The notes beneath the pieces were generated by a model. The model was not told the DNA's origin. It did no database searches and worked only from the letters and a program-made list of their open reading frames with translations. Source: Dolomedes plantarius (Eukaryota; Arthropoda; Arachnida; Araneae; Dolomedidae). From it: 64,000 bases of DNA. A program made the translations under genes and the position numbers. Of the stretch, positions 36,977 through 47,902 are shown one piece after another; the first letter of the stretch is position 1; each line of letters begins with the position of its first letter. The stretch spans positions 69,483,429 to 69,547,428 of the forward strand of contig OU015497.1 in NCBI GenBank assembly GCA_907164885.2. The letters are read 5' to 3'.

Positions 36977-37244
36977 CCTTCGGCCTTTTTGATCGTTTAA
37001 CTCGCTCCTCAACACAGCAATTGCACATAACCTGCCTGATTTCCGTATAGATCGTAAACCGGTTTAATACTCGTTCTCACCTGCGCACATATTTTGCGCA
37101 TGCCGACGTTGACTGAAATGTTTTGAATATGTACACTGTTTCACCTTCAAAGATTGATTCTCCACAAGTGATTTTGAACAATTTGACCAATATTTACTCA
37201 CGTTCTTCCACATTATAAGAATTATGCTTAACTTTTGGACACCA

Positions 37245-37348
<104 letters not shown>

Positions 37349-37349
37349 G

Positions 37350-38085
37350 ATACCGGTCAAGCTAGACGTAGCTCTTAAAGTAAAGTATCGTTTGACCAAT
37401 ATTCGATCAAGACGAGTGGATATTCTTTTATTGCACTGATCTTATTTAACTAAAACTCTGTATTATTGCCAAAGGTAACGTCGTCTATTGTTAAGCTACA
37501 ATAAGGGAATTTTGAGATTTTACCTTTTGTGGAGAAAATTATTTGTCTGAGGGGCAATCAGATCGAGTTATATGGCTTTTATGCAAAGATTCTGGTTCTT
37601 CATTCATTATGCTTGGATTACTAAAATGAATAGTTTTAGGTAAAATGTCAGAGTAGTCTTTTAAGGTTAAGGGATTTTTAAATGCCATTCTAGGTTCTCG
37701 CTTCTGCATAAGTCCCAATCTCTTTTAATTCCCAGTTTATAACCAAAATGATTTCAACATTTTCATTCAATTATCTATATTATTCTATTAATAATTATCT
37801 AATAATTCATAACTATGTATCATTGTCTCACTCAGAAAATTAGTCAATTAACTAAAGTATCTGCACCCAATTAATCAAGAAGGTTACTCTGTAATAAATT
37901 TAAATAATATTATGACGCATCATTACATAAAAGTAAGTTATATCAATATTGAATAAACATTAACTAACACAATTAACTTCATTTATAATGAAATCTTATC
38001 CATTTTTTGTTTAAAGGATTGCATAATATGATGCATATGCAAATTTATGTAAACGTTTTACTGGTCAACTATGTTTGTATGAAAA
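37350..38085. other. No gene seen
   Basis: AT-rich spacer between the Tc1 region and the satellite. Confidence 0.45.
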
Positions 38086-38089
38086 ATTC

Positions 38090-39220
38090 TAACTCGTGAA
38101 TGCTCAACAACATTTATGCTAGAAATCATCACTTTTGAGTTGTCAAGAACGTTTGCGCTAGAAATTATCACTCATAAGTAGTCAACAAAATTTTAGCGAG
38201 AAATCAGTCATGAATGGTCAACAACGTTTGCGCGAGAAATCATCTCTCGTGTATAGTAAACAACTTTGGAGAGAAAAATTATCACTCGTTAATGGTCAAC
38301 AACTTTTGAGCTACCAATCATCATTCGTGAGTGGTCAATATCGTTTGAGAGAAAGATCATGACTTGTGAATGGTCAACAACGTTTGAGAGAAAAATCATC
38401 ACTCGTGAATGGTCAACACCGTTTTAGAGAAAAAACATCACTCGGAAATGGTCAACACCGTTTAAGAGAAAAATCGTCACTCGTTAATGGTCCAGAACGT
38501 TTGCATGATAAATAGTCACTCGTGGATGGTCAACAACATTTAAGAGAGAAATAATCACTCAGAAATAGTCACCAACGTTTGTGCGAGAAACTATCACTCG
38601 TGAATGTTAAAAAACGTTTATGCGAGAACTTATAATTTGTGAATGGTCAACAATGTTTGAGAGAAAAATCATCACTCGTGAATGGTCAAAACCGTTTGAA
38701 AGAAAAATCATCACTCGGGAATGGTCAACACCGTTTAAGAGAAAAATCATCACTCGGGAATGGTCAAAACCGTTTGAGAGAAAAATCATCACTCGTGAAT
38801 GGTCAAAACCGTTTAAGAGAAAAATCATCACTCGGGAATGGTCAGCACCGTTTGAGAGAAAAATCGTCACGCGTTAATGGTCAACAACGTTTGCATGAGA
38901 AATAGTCACTCGTGAATAGTCAACAACATTTGAGAGAGAAATAATCACTCATAAATAGTCACCAACGTTTGTGCGAGGAACTATCACTCGTGAATGTTAA
39001 TAAACGTTTATGCGAGAAGTTATAATTTGTGAATGGTCAACAATGTTTGATAGAAAAATCATCACTCGTGAATGATCACCAACGTTGCGAGAAATCGTCA
39101 ACAACGTTGAGAGAAAAATCATCCCTCGTGAATGATCAACAACATTACAAGAAATCGTCACTCGTGAAGGGTCAACAACGTTTGTGCAAGAAATCCTCCC
39201 TCATAAGCAGAAAACAACAT
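38090..39220. repeat. 39-bp satellite with a 390-bp higher-order unit
   Basis: About 29 monomers follow the pattern 'cactcgtgaatggtcaacaa' plus 'cgtttgagagaaaaatcat'. The block with the unusual variants 'ttgcatgagaaatagtcact' and 'tatgcgagaa' at 38501-38657 recurs at 38891-39051, exactly 390 bp (ten monomers) later. Because 39 is a multiple of three, long repetitive frames open on both strands, but they have no independent support as genes. Confidence 0.95.
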
Positions 39221-39229
39221 ATTTAAAAA

Positions 39230-41940
39230 TCAGAAAAGTTTAAACCTTATATAGTATCCCTTTGTTTTCTGTAAAAAATCGCAAAGTTGAATGCTTTGAA
39301 AAGAAATGAAACACATCAGAGTAATATTTGTTTACATAGACTTACTTCGTATTATCCTACTGAGTGACAAAATAATAAAAGTTTGAAAAATAATTAATTG
39401 TATGGCTTCTTCACATCAAGTCGCGCTGTAAAGTGATCACAAAAAATTGATAGATGTAACATACATTTCTACATTTATATCACAATGTGTATAATTAAGA
39501 GCATTATCTTTTAAGCTTGAATAACTTATAAAAAGTTTCTAGATTTATTTTAATATTTTGAATAGTTCCTTTTCTTATGCCATAGAATTATTTAAAAAGA
39601 TGGTAAAATTAAATTCCAGTATATTTTTTCTTTCTAAATCTCTTTGACTTAACGTTATAAAGGATATAAAAAGGGGATAATAAAAAGTTATAACTCATGT
39701 GGAATTCTTACATTCTATGTATTCAATACTTATATAAATAATCACGCATGTTCTTATACTAAATATATCTAAATAAAGTAAGATTTTTCAGTACAGACAT
39801 AAAAGGAGAATAAGCTATAAAATCTTAAAATGAATCTAATGGGTAACTCTTTAATTTAAGCTATTGAAATTTCATTCCATATCCCAGTGAAATAAAATTA
39901 TTTTGAAATGCGCATAATGTTATTAAATTGTGAGGAAATTTGAGTAACATAAGGAAAATCTAAGCAAATTAGAAAGAGTTCTGAATTTATGTTACCTTTT
40001 TATATTTACTGTTTCACATACTTCTAAAGTTTGAAAGAGCATTTTCAACATGGCACATGTACATAATTTCTTAGTTCCTTCCGTAAGCGCGTTATATGCA
40101 ATTATATAATAATTGCAAAACGAAAAAATATATGAGAAGGTACAGGTTTCCCACCTTATAATTATTACAAGTAATGCACTTTAATGTAAGAAGTACACAA
40201 GGAAATAATGCACGTTTGACAATTTAAAAAGTCCTTTTTATTATTCATTTGATGTTACGGATGTAAGATTATTTTTTATGTTATTATATCAACCTGGCCG
40301 TTAAATAGGCTTTAGATAATAGGCTTTTGTACAATATTTTAGAGTCGATATTAAATATGAAATGTTTAGGTTTTAAAACATTTCTTAGAAATCAGTGAAA
40401 TATACAAAATCTCTGAAGAAAAACATCTATTCATATACGTACATATAAAAATGTATGTATATGTGAACATATACGCATCTATAGTATTGTATTATTCACT
40501 GCAATTTAGTAATTAAACCTTAAATTTAACTAGTGTTATTGAAGAATAAGCTTTTTCAATTTCTTTAGAATTGTTAGTTAAAATGCAACTAAATTGCAAG
40601 CATTTTGAAAAATGGCAATAGTATTTTTCTTGAGTTTTAGTGTTTACATATATTATCCCATACATAAAAAGATTAAATTAATTTTTTTTTAAATAAATAA
40701 AGAAATCAATACTTCATCAAAATAATAAAAGCTAATGAAATTTTAAAAAATAAAGAAAAAATAAAATAAATGTAATTGATATAATTTAGGGTAGATCAAA
40801 CAAAAAAAAACACTGATCATTTGCATATAAAATCAAAAATATATTATATATTAGAAGCTATAGGCAAAAAAAAGAGGTATAATTTTTTCCCCCAAACAGT
40901 CTTGTGTTTCATTTATTCAGCCAAATATAAATTATTGCTATAAATAAGTTAATTACCCACCAGTAATAACTAAATTGCACAGTTATATTTGGGGCCTAAT
41001 AATACAAATATTTCAACAAACACATTTATATATTTTTGAACAATATTTCCATTTTGAGGCTTATTTTTCGTTTACACATTAAATTTTATTAAATTGGCTA
41101 TTCGTATGAAGAAAAAGAACACAAGTTGCAATCAAATTATATTTTGAAACTGTTTTATTCCGAAATGATATACGATGACCTATTTTCGTTAGAATATTTC
41201 ATCAGCCTGCTTTTGTTTTCATTTAGATAAAAAGATTTCATCCCATAAATTTCATTCAAGTTTCTGTCCCAGAAAATGAATAAAACATGGAATTTTCTCT
41301 GTATCCCGTACATCGACTCAATCGCCTATAGTTTGGTTGCTTATGTAAAGGCATTCCTTTCACTCATTTTTATCCTTCACGAACAACAAATATATCATAT
41401 TTACACGACCAAAATATGTAACAATATGCTTCAAAATAAAAATAGAAAACGTACGGCTCAATAATATAACTTTTCCGTTATTATGCTTAATGAATATTCA
41501 TACACGAATTCTTCAACTATGTATTTCGAATCCTACGTACTAGAGTATATGTATGTAATAATAAATACCCAACTCTCATTAATTCTATACATGTAATGTT
41601 GTCTTTCCTCTTATACAACTACTTCCGCTTCTATTGGTGGCGCCTCGCCGTGGCTTTAGAATATAACTAATACACTAAACGTGTACGGTGAGGTTACAAA
41701 TGAAACTAACATTTTATTGTCCCGTTAGGGGAATGTAACAACACGTCACTGAGCACCATGTAACAACTTCAAATAGCGAGTCGAACAGCCTCTTCTCTCT
41801 TCAATGAATATAGCTAATATAAATAGATTTCTACTCTTTATATTCCTTATAAATGTTATTCTAAACGAAATATCAGGATTGTTTAGTATGTGCAAGAGTA
41901 AAAAATTTGATTTATCCCACCAATGGAATGTATTGTCGTT
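39230..41940. other. 2.7 kb of AT-rich DNA without recognisable gene
   Basis: The longest frame is 62 codons. Around 41640-41760, a locally GC-richer stretch with 'tggtggcgcc' and 'aggggaatgtaacaacac' resembles retroelement LTR-edge DNA, but no partner LTR is found. Confidence 0.45.
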
Positions 41941-42091
<151 letters not shown>

Positions 42092-42462
42092 ATATTAAAA
42101 ACTAGTAATTTCTAAATTCAACAATCTTAACATTTAAAAACTATTAATTCCTCACTTTACTATTCCAAATTACAAACCCTTTTTTAATTCCTTGAAACAG
42201 GTAATTCCCTTTGGGCATTCACGTTAAATTCCATTTTAAAATCTAACATTATTCTAAATTCCCTTGGGCGTACGAGCTAACTTTCGTTTTCAAATCTAAG
42301 TCCTAAAAGGCCTCTAGTGGAAAAAATTAAATGGCTGCCTGTTTAAATGAAAACGAAACTGACGTGGCGTGGGCAGAAAATTAAACGCTGTAGCGCATTT
42401 GTCACGCCTTTTCTTAACTTTTAACCAATTAAACCCTACTACGATCACATGACGAGATGAGG

Positions 42463-42471
42463 TTATATAAG
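42463..42471 (+). promoter_or_regulatory. TATA box of the LTR promoter
   Basis: 'ttatataag' in a GC-mixed stretch of the LTR. A polyadenylation signal AATAAA follows at 42529-42534, so the R region would begin roughly 42490-42500. The same sites recur at 50295 and 50361 in the 3' LTR. Confidence 0.6.
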
Positions 42472-42528
42472 GTTTGGGATCACGTACATGTACGCTTTTC
42501 TCATTTTGTAACTGACTTGAATAGACGT

Positions 42529-42534
42529 AATAAA
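42529..42534 (+). terminator. Polyadenylation signal in the LTR
   Basis: AATAAA about 65 bases after the TATA box. It would act in the 3' LTR copy (50361-50366). Confidence 0.6.
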
Positions 42535-42607
42535 GTCTTTTCCGTAAGAAGCCGAGTACGTCGTTTTGCTATGAAGTGAACTGTAGTATTAATATCTTCT
42601 TCTCACC

Positions 42608-42660
42608 GTGACATGGGAGATTTCGATATCTATTGGGCCAGTGTCAGTCTCCCATGTTAC
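42608..42660 (+). other. Hairpin at the LTR end
   Basis: 'gtgacatgggaga' (42608-42620) pairs with 'tctcccatgttac' (42648-42660) in 12 of 13 positions plus one wobble, closing a 27-base loop just before the primer site. Confidence 0.8.
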
Positions 42661-42661
42661 A

Positions 42662-42684
42662 AAAGTCGGCGAGGACTCGAACCT
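42662..42684 (+). other. Candidate primer-binding site
   Basis: Immediately after the LTR, 'ggcgaggactcgaacc' is the complement of a tRNA T-arm (GGTTCGAGTCC) plus part of an acceptor strand. The expected TGG (pairing with CCA) is not at its start, where 'aaaagtc' stands. The primer tRNA cannot be named from sequence alone. Confidence 0.5.
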
Positions 42685-42720
42685 CTGTCGGGAAACATCC
42701 AAGGATTTTCCAAGTTTTTG

Positions 42721-42814
42721 TTTCTTTCTTCTAACGACGAGGATTCTTCAACTGACGGAGGAGGTTCGCTTGTTTTTTTTTTTTCTTTCTTCTAACGGCG
42801 AGGATTCTTCAACT
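42721..42814 (+). repeat. Tandem 33-bp repeat in the leader
   Basis: 'tttctttcttctaacgacga' plus 'ggattcttcaact' at 42721-42753 recurs at 42782-42814 with one mismatch (period 61). Confidence 0.9.
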
Positions 42815-43632
42815 ACCGGCGTCGAGGCGTGCGGTGCTGGGGCGAAAGTGTTTCTCTCCTTTTTTTTTTCTCTCAACGAGAGTAATGATAGTAAAAGGGA
42901 ATCCCTCTCAGTTTTCATAAATACAATCCCTTGGCACACTACATTCTGTACCTGATTCAATATTCTGATGACTATAGCACGATAAAAAAAAATTTTTTTT
43001 GGTTTCATATAAGATTACTATGATGGAATTTTTCAATGGCGACTGAAACAACCTTGGTTCTACGGACTCGTAAAATTTGTGCATGGATTCTTCTGCCAAA
43101 ACGTCATCGTAAGGATTTTGCTGCAGCACGATGTTTTTCAAGCTCATTTTCCCAAATTTTCATGAAATATAATTAAACTGTCTTCGTGCAACCGTATGCA
43201 GAGTTGGGACAACATTCCTGTGAATTTTAGTCGGTTTTTTTTTCCTTCTTCTCTTCTCTCTCCAATGCACACAGGAGTGCATTCATTACGGACTGTGACT
43301 GGAACTGGATATTTCTGCTACTACACGACCACTCTACAAGTTTTCTGTGTCTTCTAAAAAGTGCGTAATCCCCACCATTCAAAATTCATGGATATGTTCT
43401 TGTGTGTGAATTTAATTAAGCCGGTATGCAAGCCCTAGCGCTGTACCGTGAATAAATAAAAATAAAATTTGTGCAACCGAGAATTTTACAGTAACAAGAC
43501 AAGCATCACATGACCAGGTTGTATGTCTCCCATCATAAACTTTTTTAAATTGTGTAGTAAACTATGATTATATGATATTATATTCTTGTTTTAAATTGAA
43601 ATATAATTGTGATATTGTGTTAAACTTATAAG

Positions 43633-44670
43633 ATGGAAGATGAATCTATAAAGACAGAATTTCAGGGGGAAGATAAAATTGAGACAGAATGCAAGGACGA
43701 TTTTCAACTTGAATATGTAGAGAGGGAATTCAGGGATTTTATTCCTTTTGACCCAGAGGGGGGAATGAAATTACAAAAATGGCTTGCCTATATTGAGCAG
43801 AAATTTTCCCAAGCAAATGTTCCAAATGAACAAAAAATAAAAAGGATTTCAAAATTTCTCAGGGGAAAGGCTCTAACAATTTTTGTAAATAATTGCCTAG
43901 ACATCCAAGATTGGACAGAATTAAAAGACACTTTGCAAGAATTATTCTTTGAGGCAGATAGCGTGGAATTCTCTGAATTTTCCAATTTGAAATTTGAATA
44001 TAATGATGACTTAACTAAATATTTTCATAAAAAAATTGATGTAGGAAAGAGATTGGGGTTATCACAGAAATTAATACTAGAAGGCCTAACACAAGGCCTA
44101 AATGCTCAAATGAGAATGACCATAGCTGCAAATCCTCCTCAAACCACAACAGAATGGATAGAGTTGGCTAATAAGCTAAACAAAATAAATAATGAAGAAA
44201 ACAAAACTAATCAAAGGGATCGGGATAACTTTTTTAACACTAGATTTGAAAATAGGAACCAATTACGACAGAATTATTACAACCAACCTCAAGTTAGGAT
44301 GAATTATAGCCCACCTCACCAATTTAGACAAAATTACTCTTCCCAGCCTCAATTTAGACCTAATAATAATCAACAAACTCAGTTTAGACCTAATTATAGT
44401 CAGCAGCAACAATTCAGACAATGGCAACCCAGAGATCAAAGGTTGAATAGAAATTTTGCACCCAACCCCAATAACCAAATTAATCACCACCAACAATATG
44501 CAGACTTACCATCTAGACCCTGTCGAAAATGTTCTAACTTTGGCATAAGTAATGCTTATCATTGGGAACAAACTTGCTCTATTAATGAGAGATTTGATAG
44601 GATGTCGGTGTCAGACAATAAACATCATTATGAGGAACCTGAATTTGAAAGAGATCAGGCGCCAGAATGA
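43633..44670 (+). CDS. gag: Gag of the LTR retrotransposon
   Basis: ATG 43633 in a good context (aagATGg) opens 345 codons to TGA 44668-44670. Residues ~40-190 form the Ty3/gypsy capsid domain (MKLQKWLAYIEQKFSQANVP, ISKFLRGKAL, WTELKDTLQELF, LILEGLTQGL). A Gln/Asn/Tyr-rich linker with repeated QFRxNY units spans about 205-285. A single zinc-binding motif, C297-x2-C300-x9-H310-x4-C315, ends the protein. The spacing is longer than the classical C-x2-C-x4-H-x4-C knuckle. Gag assembles cytoplasmic particles and binds genomic RNA. The next frame is pol, in phase. Confidence 0.93.
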   Translation: MEDESIKTEFQGEDKIETECKDDFQLEYVEREFRDFIPFDPEGGMKLQKWLAYIEQKFSQANVPNEQKIKRISKFLRGKALTIFVNNCLDIQDWTELKDTLQELFFEADSVEFSEFSNLKFEYNDDLTKYFHKKIDVGKRLGLSQKLILEGLTQGLNAQMRMTIAANPPQTTTEWIELANKLNKINNEENKTNQRDRDNFFNTRFENRNQLRQNYYNQPQVRMNYSPPHQFRQNYSSQPQFRPNNNQQTQFRPNYSQQQQFRQWQPRDQRLNRNFAPNPNNQINHHQQYADLPSRPCRKCSNFGISNAYHWEQTCSINERFDRMSVSDNKHHYEEPEFERDQAPE

Positions 44671-46923
44671 CAATTACTGTCATTGAGGGGAAACATTATC
44701 AGAAATAATAGGGTTGACAAAACAAAAAGACTATATGAAAATGAGAAACAGAATTTTTTAAATTGTGTGATTGACACTGCTTCGACTATTAGTCTGATGT
44801 CACAAAAACTGGTCAAGCAATGTCAACTGAAATGCTATTCAAGCTCTCCAATTAAGGTCAGGCAAGCTGAGGGTGAAATCTTAATTACAACTAAATGTGT
44901 ATTAATTTTGAGAATAGGGAAAATAATTAGAAACATTTCTGCATATGTTTTGGACAATGACTTGCCTTATCTTATTCTGGGACTTCCTGAGTGTAAAGAG
45001 TTTAAATTAGTAATTGATTGTAACCAATTGTGTGTGTATCAAAATAGAATTGCTTTGAAAATGGTTAATATTTGTGATATAAGTAAAATTTCATTACACC
45101 TACAAAATAAATGTGATAATAAGCATGTGGATAATAATAGTAATGGTCATGAAATTGAAGTTTCTGATATGTTTAACCCTTATGAAGAAAATTCGCAGAA
45201 AGAAAATGATATTTTCTGTATTGATTATGATGTAAATGACAATTTTAATGAAAGCTCTGGTGAAATCAAAGCAGAAAGTAATCCAAATTATGAAAATGTT
45301 GACATTAATGATCAAATCAAAAATTTAGATGTTGATAGGGAATTAAAGAATTTATTGCACAAAAATAATAGACTGTTTTCAACTAACAAATATGACATAG
45401 GCAAAATAAGGATGGAACCCCAAAGAATAATCCTAAATTCTGATTTACCAGTGAGTCTAAGAGCATACAGGACTTCGCCAACTGAGGAAAAAGAGATCAG
45501 GACCCAAATTAAAAATTTGTTAGAAGCAGGAATCATAAAAGAATCACATAGTTCATACTCAAGTCCTGTGACTTTGGCAAGAAAGCGAAATGAGGGAAAA
45601 ACTAGACTTTGTATTGATTTCAGAAAATTAAATTTAATTACTAAGACAGATGCAGAACCCTTACCCAGAATTGATGATATTCTAGATAAATTAAGCAGAG
45701 CTAATTACTTTTCAACTTTAGACCTTACCTCAGGGTATTGGCATGTGCCCGTCCACCCAAAAGATACTGAGAAATTGGCATTTGCCACTACTTTTGGCTT
45801 ATACGAATGGCTAAGACTCCCATTTGGTTTAAAGAACGCCCCTGCAATATTCAATAGGACTATCAGGAGAATTTTGGATAAATATAAAGTTAACTTTGCA
45901 TGCCACTATTTCGATGATATTATAATTTTTTCAGACTCCAAAGAACAACACCTTGAACATTTAGAGATACTATTTAACATTTTCAAAAAAGAGAATATCA
46001 AGTTAAAATTAACTAAATGTACTTTTCTGCAACAACAAATTAATTTTCTTGGATATAATGTAACAAATGGGAAAATTGCCCCAGACAACATTAACATTGA
46101 AAAGATAAAGTGTTTGAAACCACCAACTAATGTAAAGGAACTCCAAAGATTCTTGGGCACAATAAATGTGTATAATAAGTTTATTCCAAAATATGCAAAA
46201 GTAAGACAGCCATTAAATACATTATTGAAAAAGGGAGTAAAATGGGGATGGTCAGACAAGTGCCAAGAAGCTTTTGAGGATCTTAAGAATTTATTGATTT
46301 GTAAACCAATATTGCAATTGTATGATGTAAACAAAGACTGTCATTTATTTGTGGATGCTAGTAAACAACAGGTTGGAGCTGTTTTAAAACAGCCAGGTGA
46401 AGATGGGGTGTTGCATCCCATAGCATATCACTCTCGTGTATTAAAGGACTATGAGGCAAATTATTCTATTACTGAACTTGAGTGTTTGGCAATTGTGGAC
46501 AGTTTAGACAGGTATTATCATTATCTCCACGGGAAAAAGTTCACAATTCACACAGACTATGCTGCCTTAGTTTGGCTTAAAAATGTGAAAAATCTTCGAG
46601 GTCGACTTTTTCGCTGGTCATTAAAACTAAGTATGTTCGACTATGAAATTAAATACCAGAAGGGAACTGCAAATATTGAAGCTGACATGCTTTCAAGGAA
46701 CCCTATTCTAGAACCTAAAACCCAAATAAACCATTTAATTGAACTAAGAAAAATTGTAGAATTTCAAAATAAAGACAATGTACAGGGACTTAAATATAAA
46801 AAACTAAATGATGTAATCTACATGAGAAAGAAAGGATTTTTAAAAATTGTAGTACCATTTTCATTGAGGTTAGAAGTTTTAAAAAAAAGCCCACGAGGAT
46901 TATGGACACCCTGGAATAAATAA
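44671..46923 (+). CDS. pol: Pol: protease, reverse transcriptase and RNase H
   Basis: The frame is continuous with gag except for the UGA. There is no ATG near its start, so it should be made as a Gag-Pol readthrough product. Counting from 44683: the aspartic protease motif D31-T-A-S in VIDTASTISLM; RT blocks CIDFRKLN (D312), YFSTLDLTSGYWHVPV, LPFGLKNAPAIF and the catalytic YFDD at 409-412; RNase H residues D558, E600, D625 and D668 (FVDAS, ELECLA, HTDY, ADMLSRN). All catalytic residues are present. The frame stops at TAA 46921, where integrase would continue in another phase. Confidence 0.93.
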   Translation, partial: QLLSLRGNIIRNNRVDKTKRLYENEKQNFLNCVIDTASTISLMSQKLVKQCQLKCYSSSPIKVRQAEGEILITTKCVLILRIGKIIRNISAYVLDNDLPYLILGLPECKEFKLVIDCNQLCVYQNRIALKMVNICDISKISLHLQNKCDNKHVDNNSNGHEIEVSDMFNPYEENSQKENDIFCIDYDVNDNFNESSGEIKAESNPNYENVDINDQIKNLDVDRELKNLLHKNNRLFSTNKYDIGKIRMEPQRIILNSDLPVSLRAYRTSPTEEKEIRTQIKNLLEAGIIKESHSSYSSPVTLARKRNEGKTRLCIDFRKLNLITKTDAEPLPRIDDILDKLSRANYFSTLDLTSGYWHVPVHPKDTEKLAFATTFGLYEWLRLPFGLKNAPAIFNRTIRRILDKYKVNFACHYFDDIIIFSDSKEQHLEHLEILFNIFKKENIKLKLTKCTFLQQQINFLGYNVTNGKIAPDNINIEKIKCLKPPTNVKELQRFLGTINVYNKFIPKYAKVRQPLNTLLKKGVKWGWSDKCQEAFEDLKNLLICKPILQLYDVNKDCHLFVDASKQQVGAVLKQPGEDGVLHPIAYHSRVLKDYEANYSITELECLAIVDSLDRYYHYLHGKKFTIHTDYAALVWLKNVKNLRGRLFRWSLKLSMFDYEIKYQKGTANIEADMLSRNPILEPKTQINHLIELRKIVEFQNKDNVQGLKYKKLNDVIYMRKKGFLKIVVPFSLRLEVLKKSPRGLWTPWNK

Positions 46924-47902
46924 AACAATGCAATTACTCACACCCCAATATTATTGGCCCAAAATCAATGAGGACATTAGTAATTATGTTAAACATTGCC
47001 ATACTTGTCAATTAAACAAAAAGAAAAGACAGAAAAGGTTTGGATTGCTGCAAGAAGTACCTCCGACAGACCAACCCTTTGAGTACTTAAGTTTAGACAC
47101 AGTAGGCGGATTTAATTACTATAATTCCACAAAGAAATATTTACATTTGATAATTGACCATGCAACGCGTTATATTTGGGCTTTTCCATCAAAAAGCGTA
47201 ACTACTGAAACTTATACGAATTGCTTAAAACAAATATTCCAAATTCAAACACCAAAAAAATTGCTAACCGACAGAAATGCAGCTTTTACATGTTCAAAGT
47301 TTAGAAGATTTTTAGAGCATAACAATGTGCAACAATTACTTACCTCGAGTCATCATCCACAAACGAACGGAAAGGTAGAGAGGGTAAATCAAACAATAAT
47401 TACTAGATTAAGGTGCAAAGTACATAACTCGACAAGCAAAACTCCTTGGACAAACCTATTAAATGAAGCAATTAATGAATACAATCATACGCCTCATTCA
47501 GTCACACAAATGACCCCAGCTTACCTACTTTTTGGAATATTACCTTATGAACCTCATGTTAAAAAACAAGATTTTTATCCTCAGGTGGATGAGGCGAGAA
47601 AATTAGCTAAAGAAAGGACAATTAATTACCATAATAGGAATAAAGTAAAATATGATGCACGTTTTGTAGAATCTAAATTTAATGTTGGAGATTTAGTGTT
47701 ATTCGAAGAATTTCACTATCCTAATACTAGAAAATTAAGCTCACCCTATTCTGGACCTTACACTATTCTAAAACAAATGTCAAAAGTTAATTATGAAATT
47801 GATAGACCAAACTTTCACACTAAACGAGATTCTGAAATTGTCCATGCTTGCAGATTGAGATATTATAATGCACCAGAGAGCTTAAAACTACACCACGAAT
47901 AA
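46883..47902 (+). CDS. int: Integrase, displaced by one base from the RT frame
   Basis: This frame opens directly after a TAA at 46880-46882. It holds the two His of the zinc-binding domain just after an A8 run (46881-46888), in a phase different from RT. ATG 46928 alone would omit them. Counting from 46928: C24-x2-C27 (CHTC), catalytic D57 (LSLDTVGG), D115 (LLTDRNAAF) and E151 (TNGKVERVNQT), with D-x35-E spacing. A GPY/F module follows (YSGPYTILKQM), without a chromodomain. Integrase inserts the cDNA into chromosomes. All key residues survive, so the displacement is recent, a sequence error or a recoding site. Confidence 0.9.
   Translation, partial: KKAHEDYGHPGINKTMQLLTPQYYWPKINEDISNYVKHCHTCQLNKKKRQKRFGLLQEVPPTDQPFEYLSLDTVGGFNYYNSTKKYLHLIIDHATRYIWAFPSKSVTTETYTNCLKQIFQIQTPKKLLTDRNAAFTCSKFRRFLEHNNVQQLLTSSHHPQTNGKVERVNQTIITRLRCKVHNSTSKTPWTNLLNEAINEYNHTPHSVTQMTPAYLLFGILPYEPHVKKQDFYPQVDEARKLAKERTINYHNRNKVKYDARFVESKFNVGDLVLFEEFHYPNTRKLSSPYSGPYTILKQMSKVNYEIDRPNFHTKRDSEIVHACRLRYYNAPESLKLHHE

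Noticed and set aside
38607..38905. Three overlapping repetitive frames of 85-88 codons on both strands
   Set aside because: They arise because the 39-bp satellite monomer is a multiple of three. Frames on both strands are equally open and no start or codon signal favours one.
46880..46890. Programmed -1 frameshift at the U-UUA-AAA heptamer before integrase
   Set aside because: A -1 shift leads to the third frame, not to the integrase frame. The offset needs +1 (or -2), so the classical -1 mechanism does not fit.
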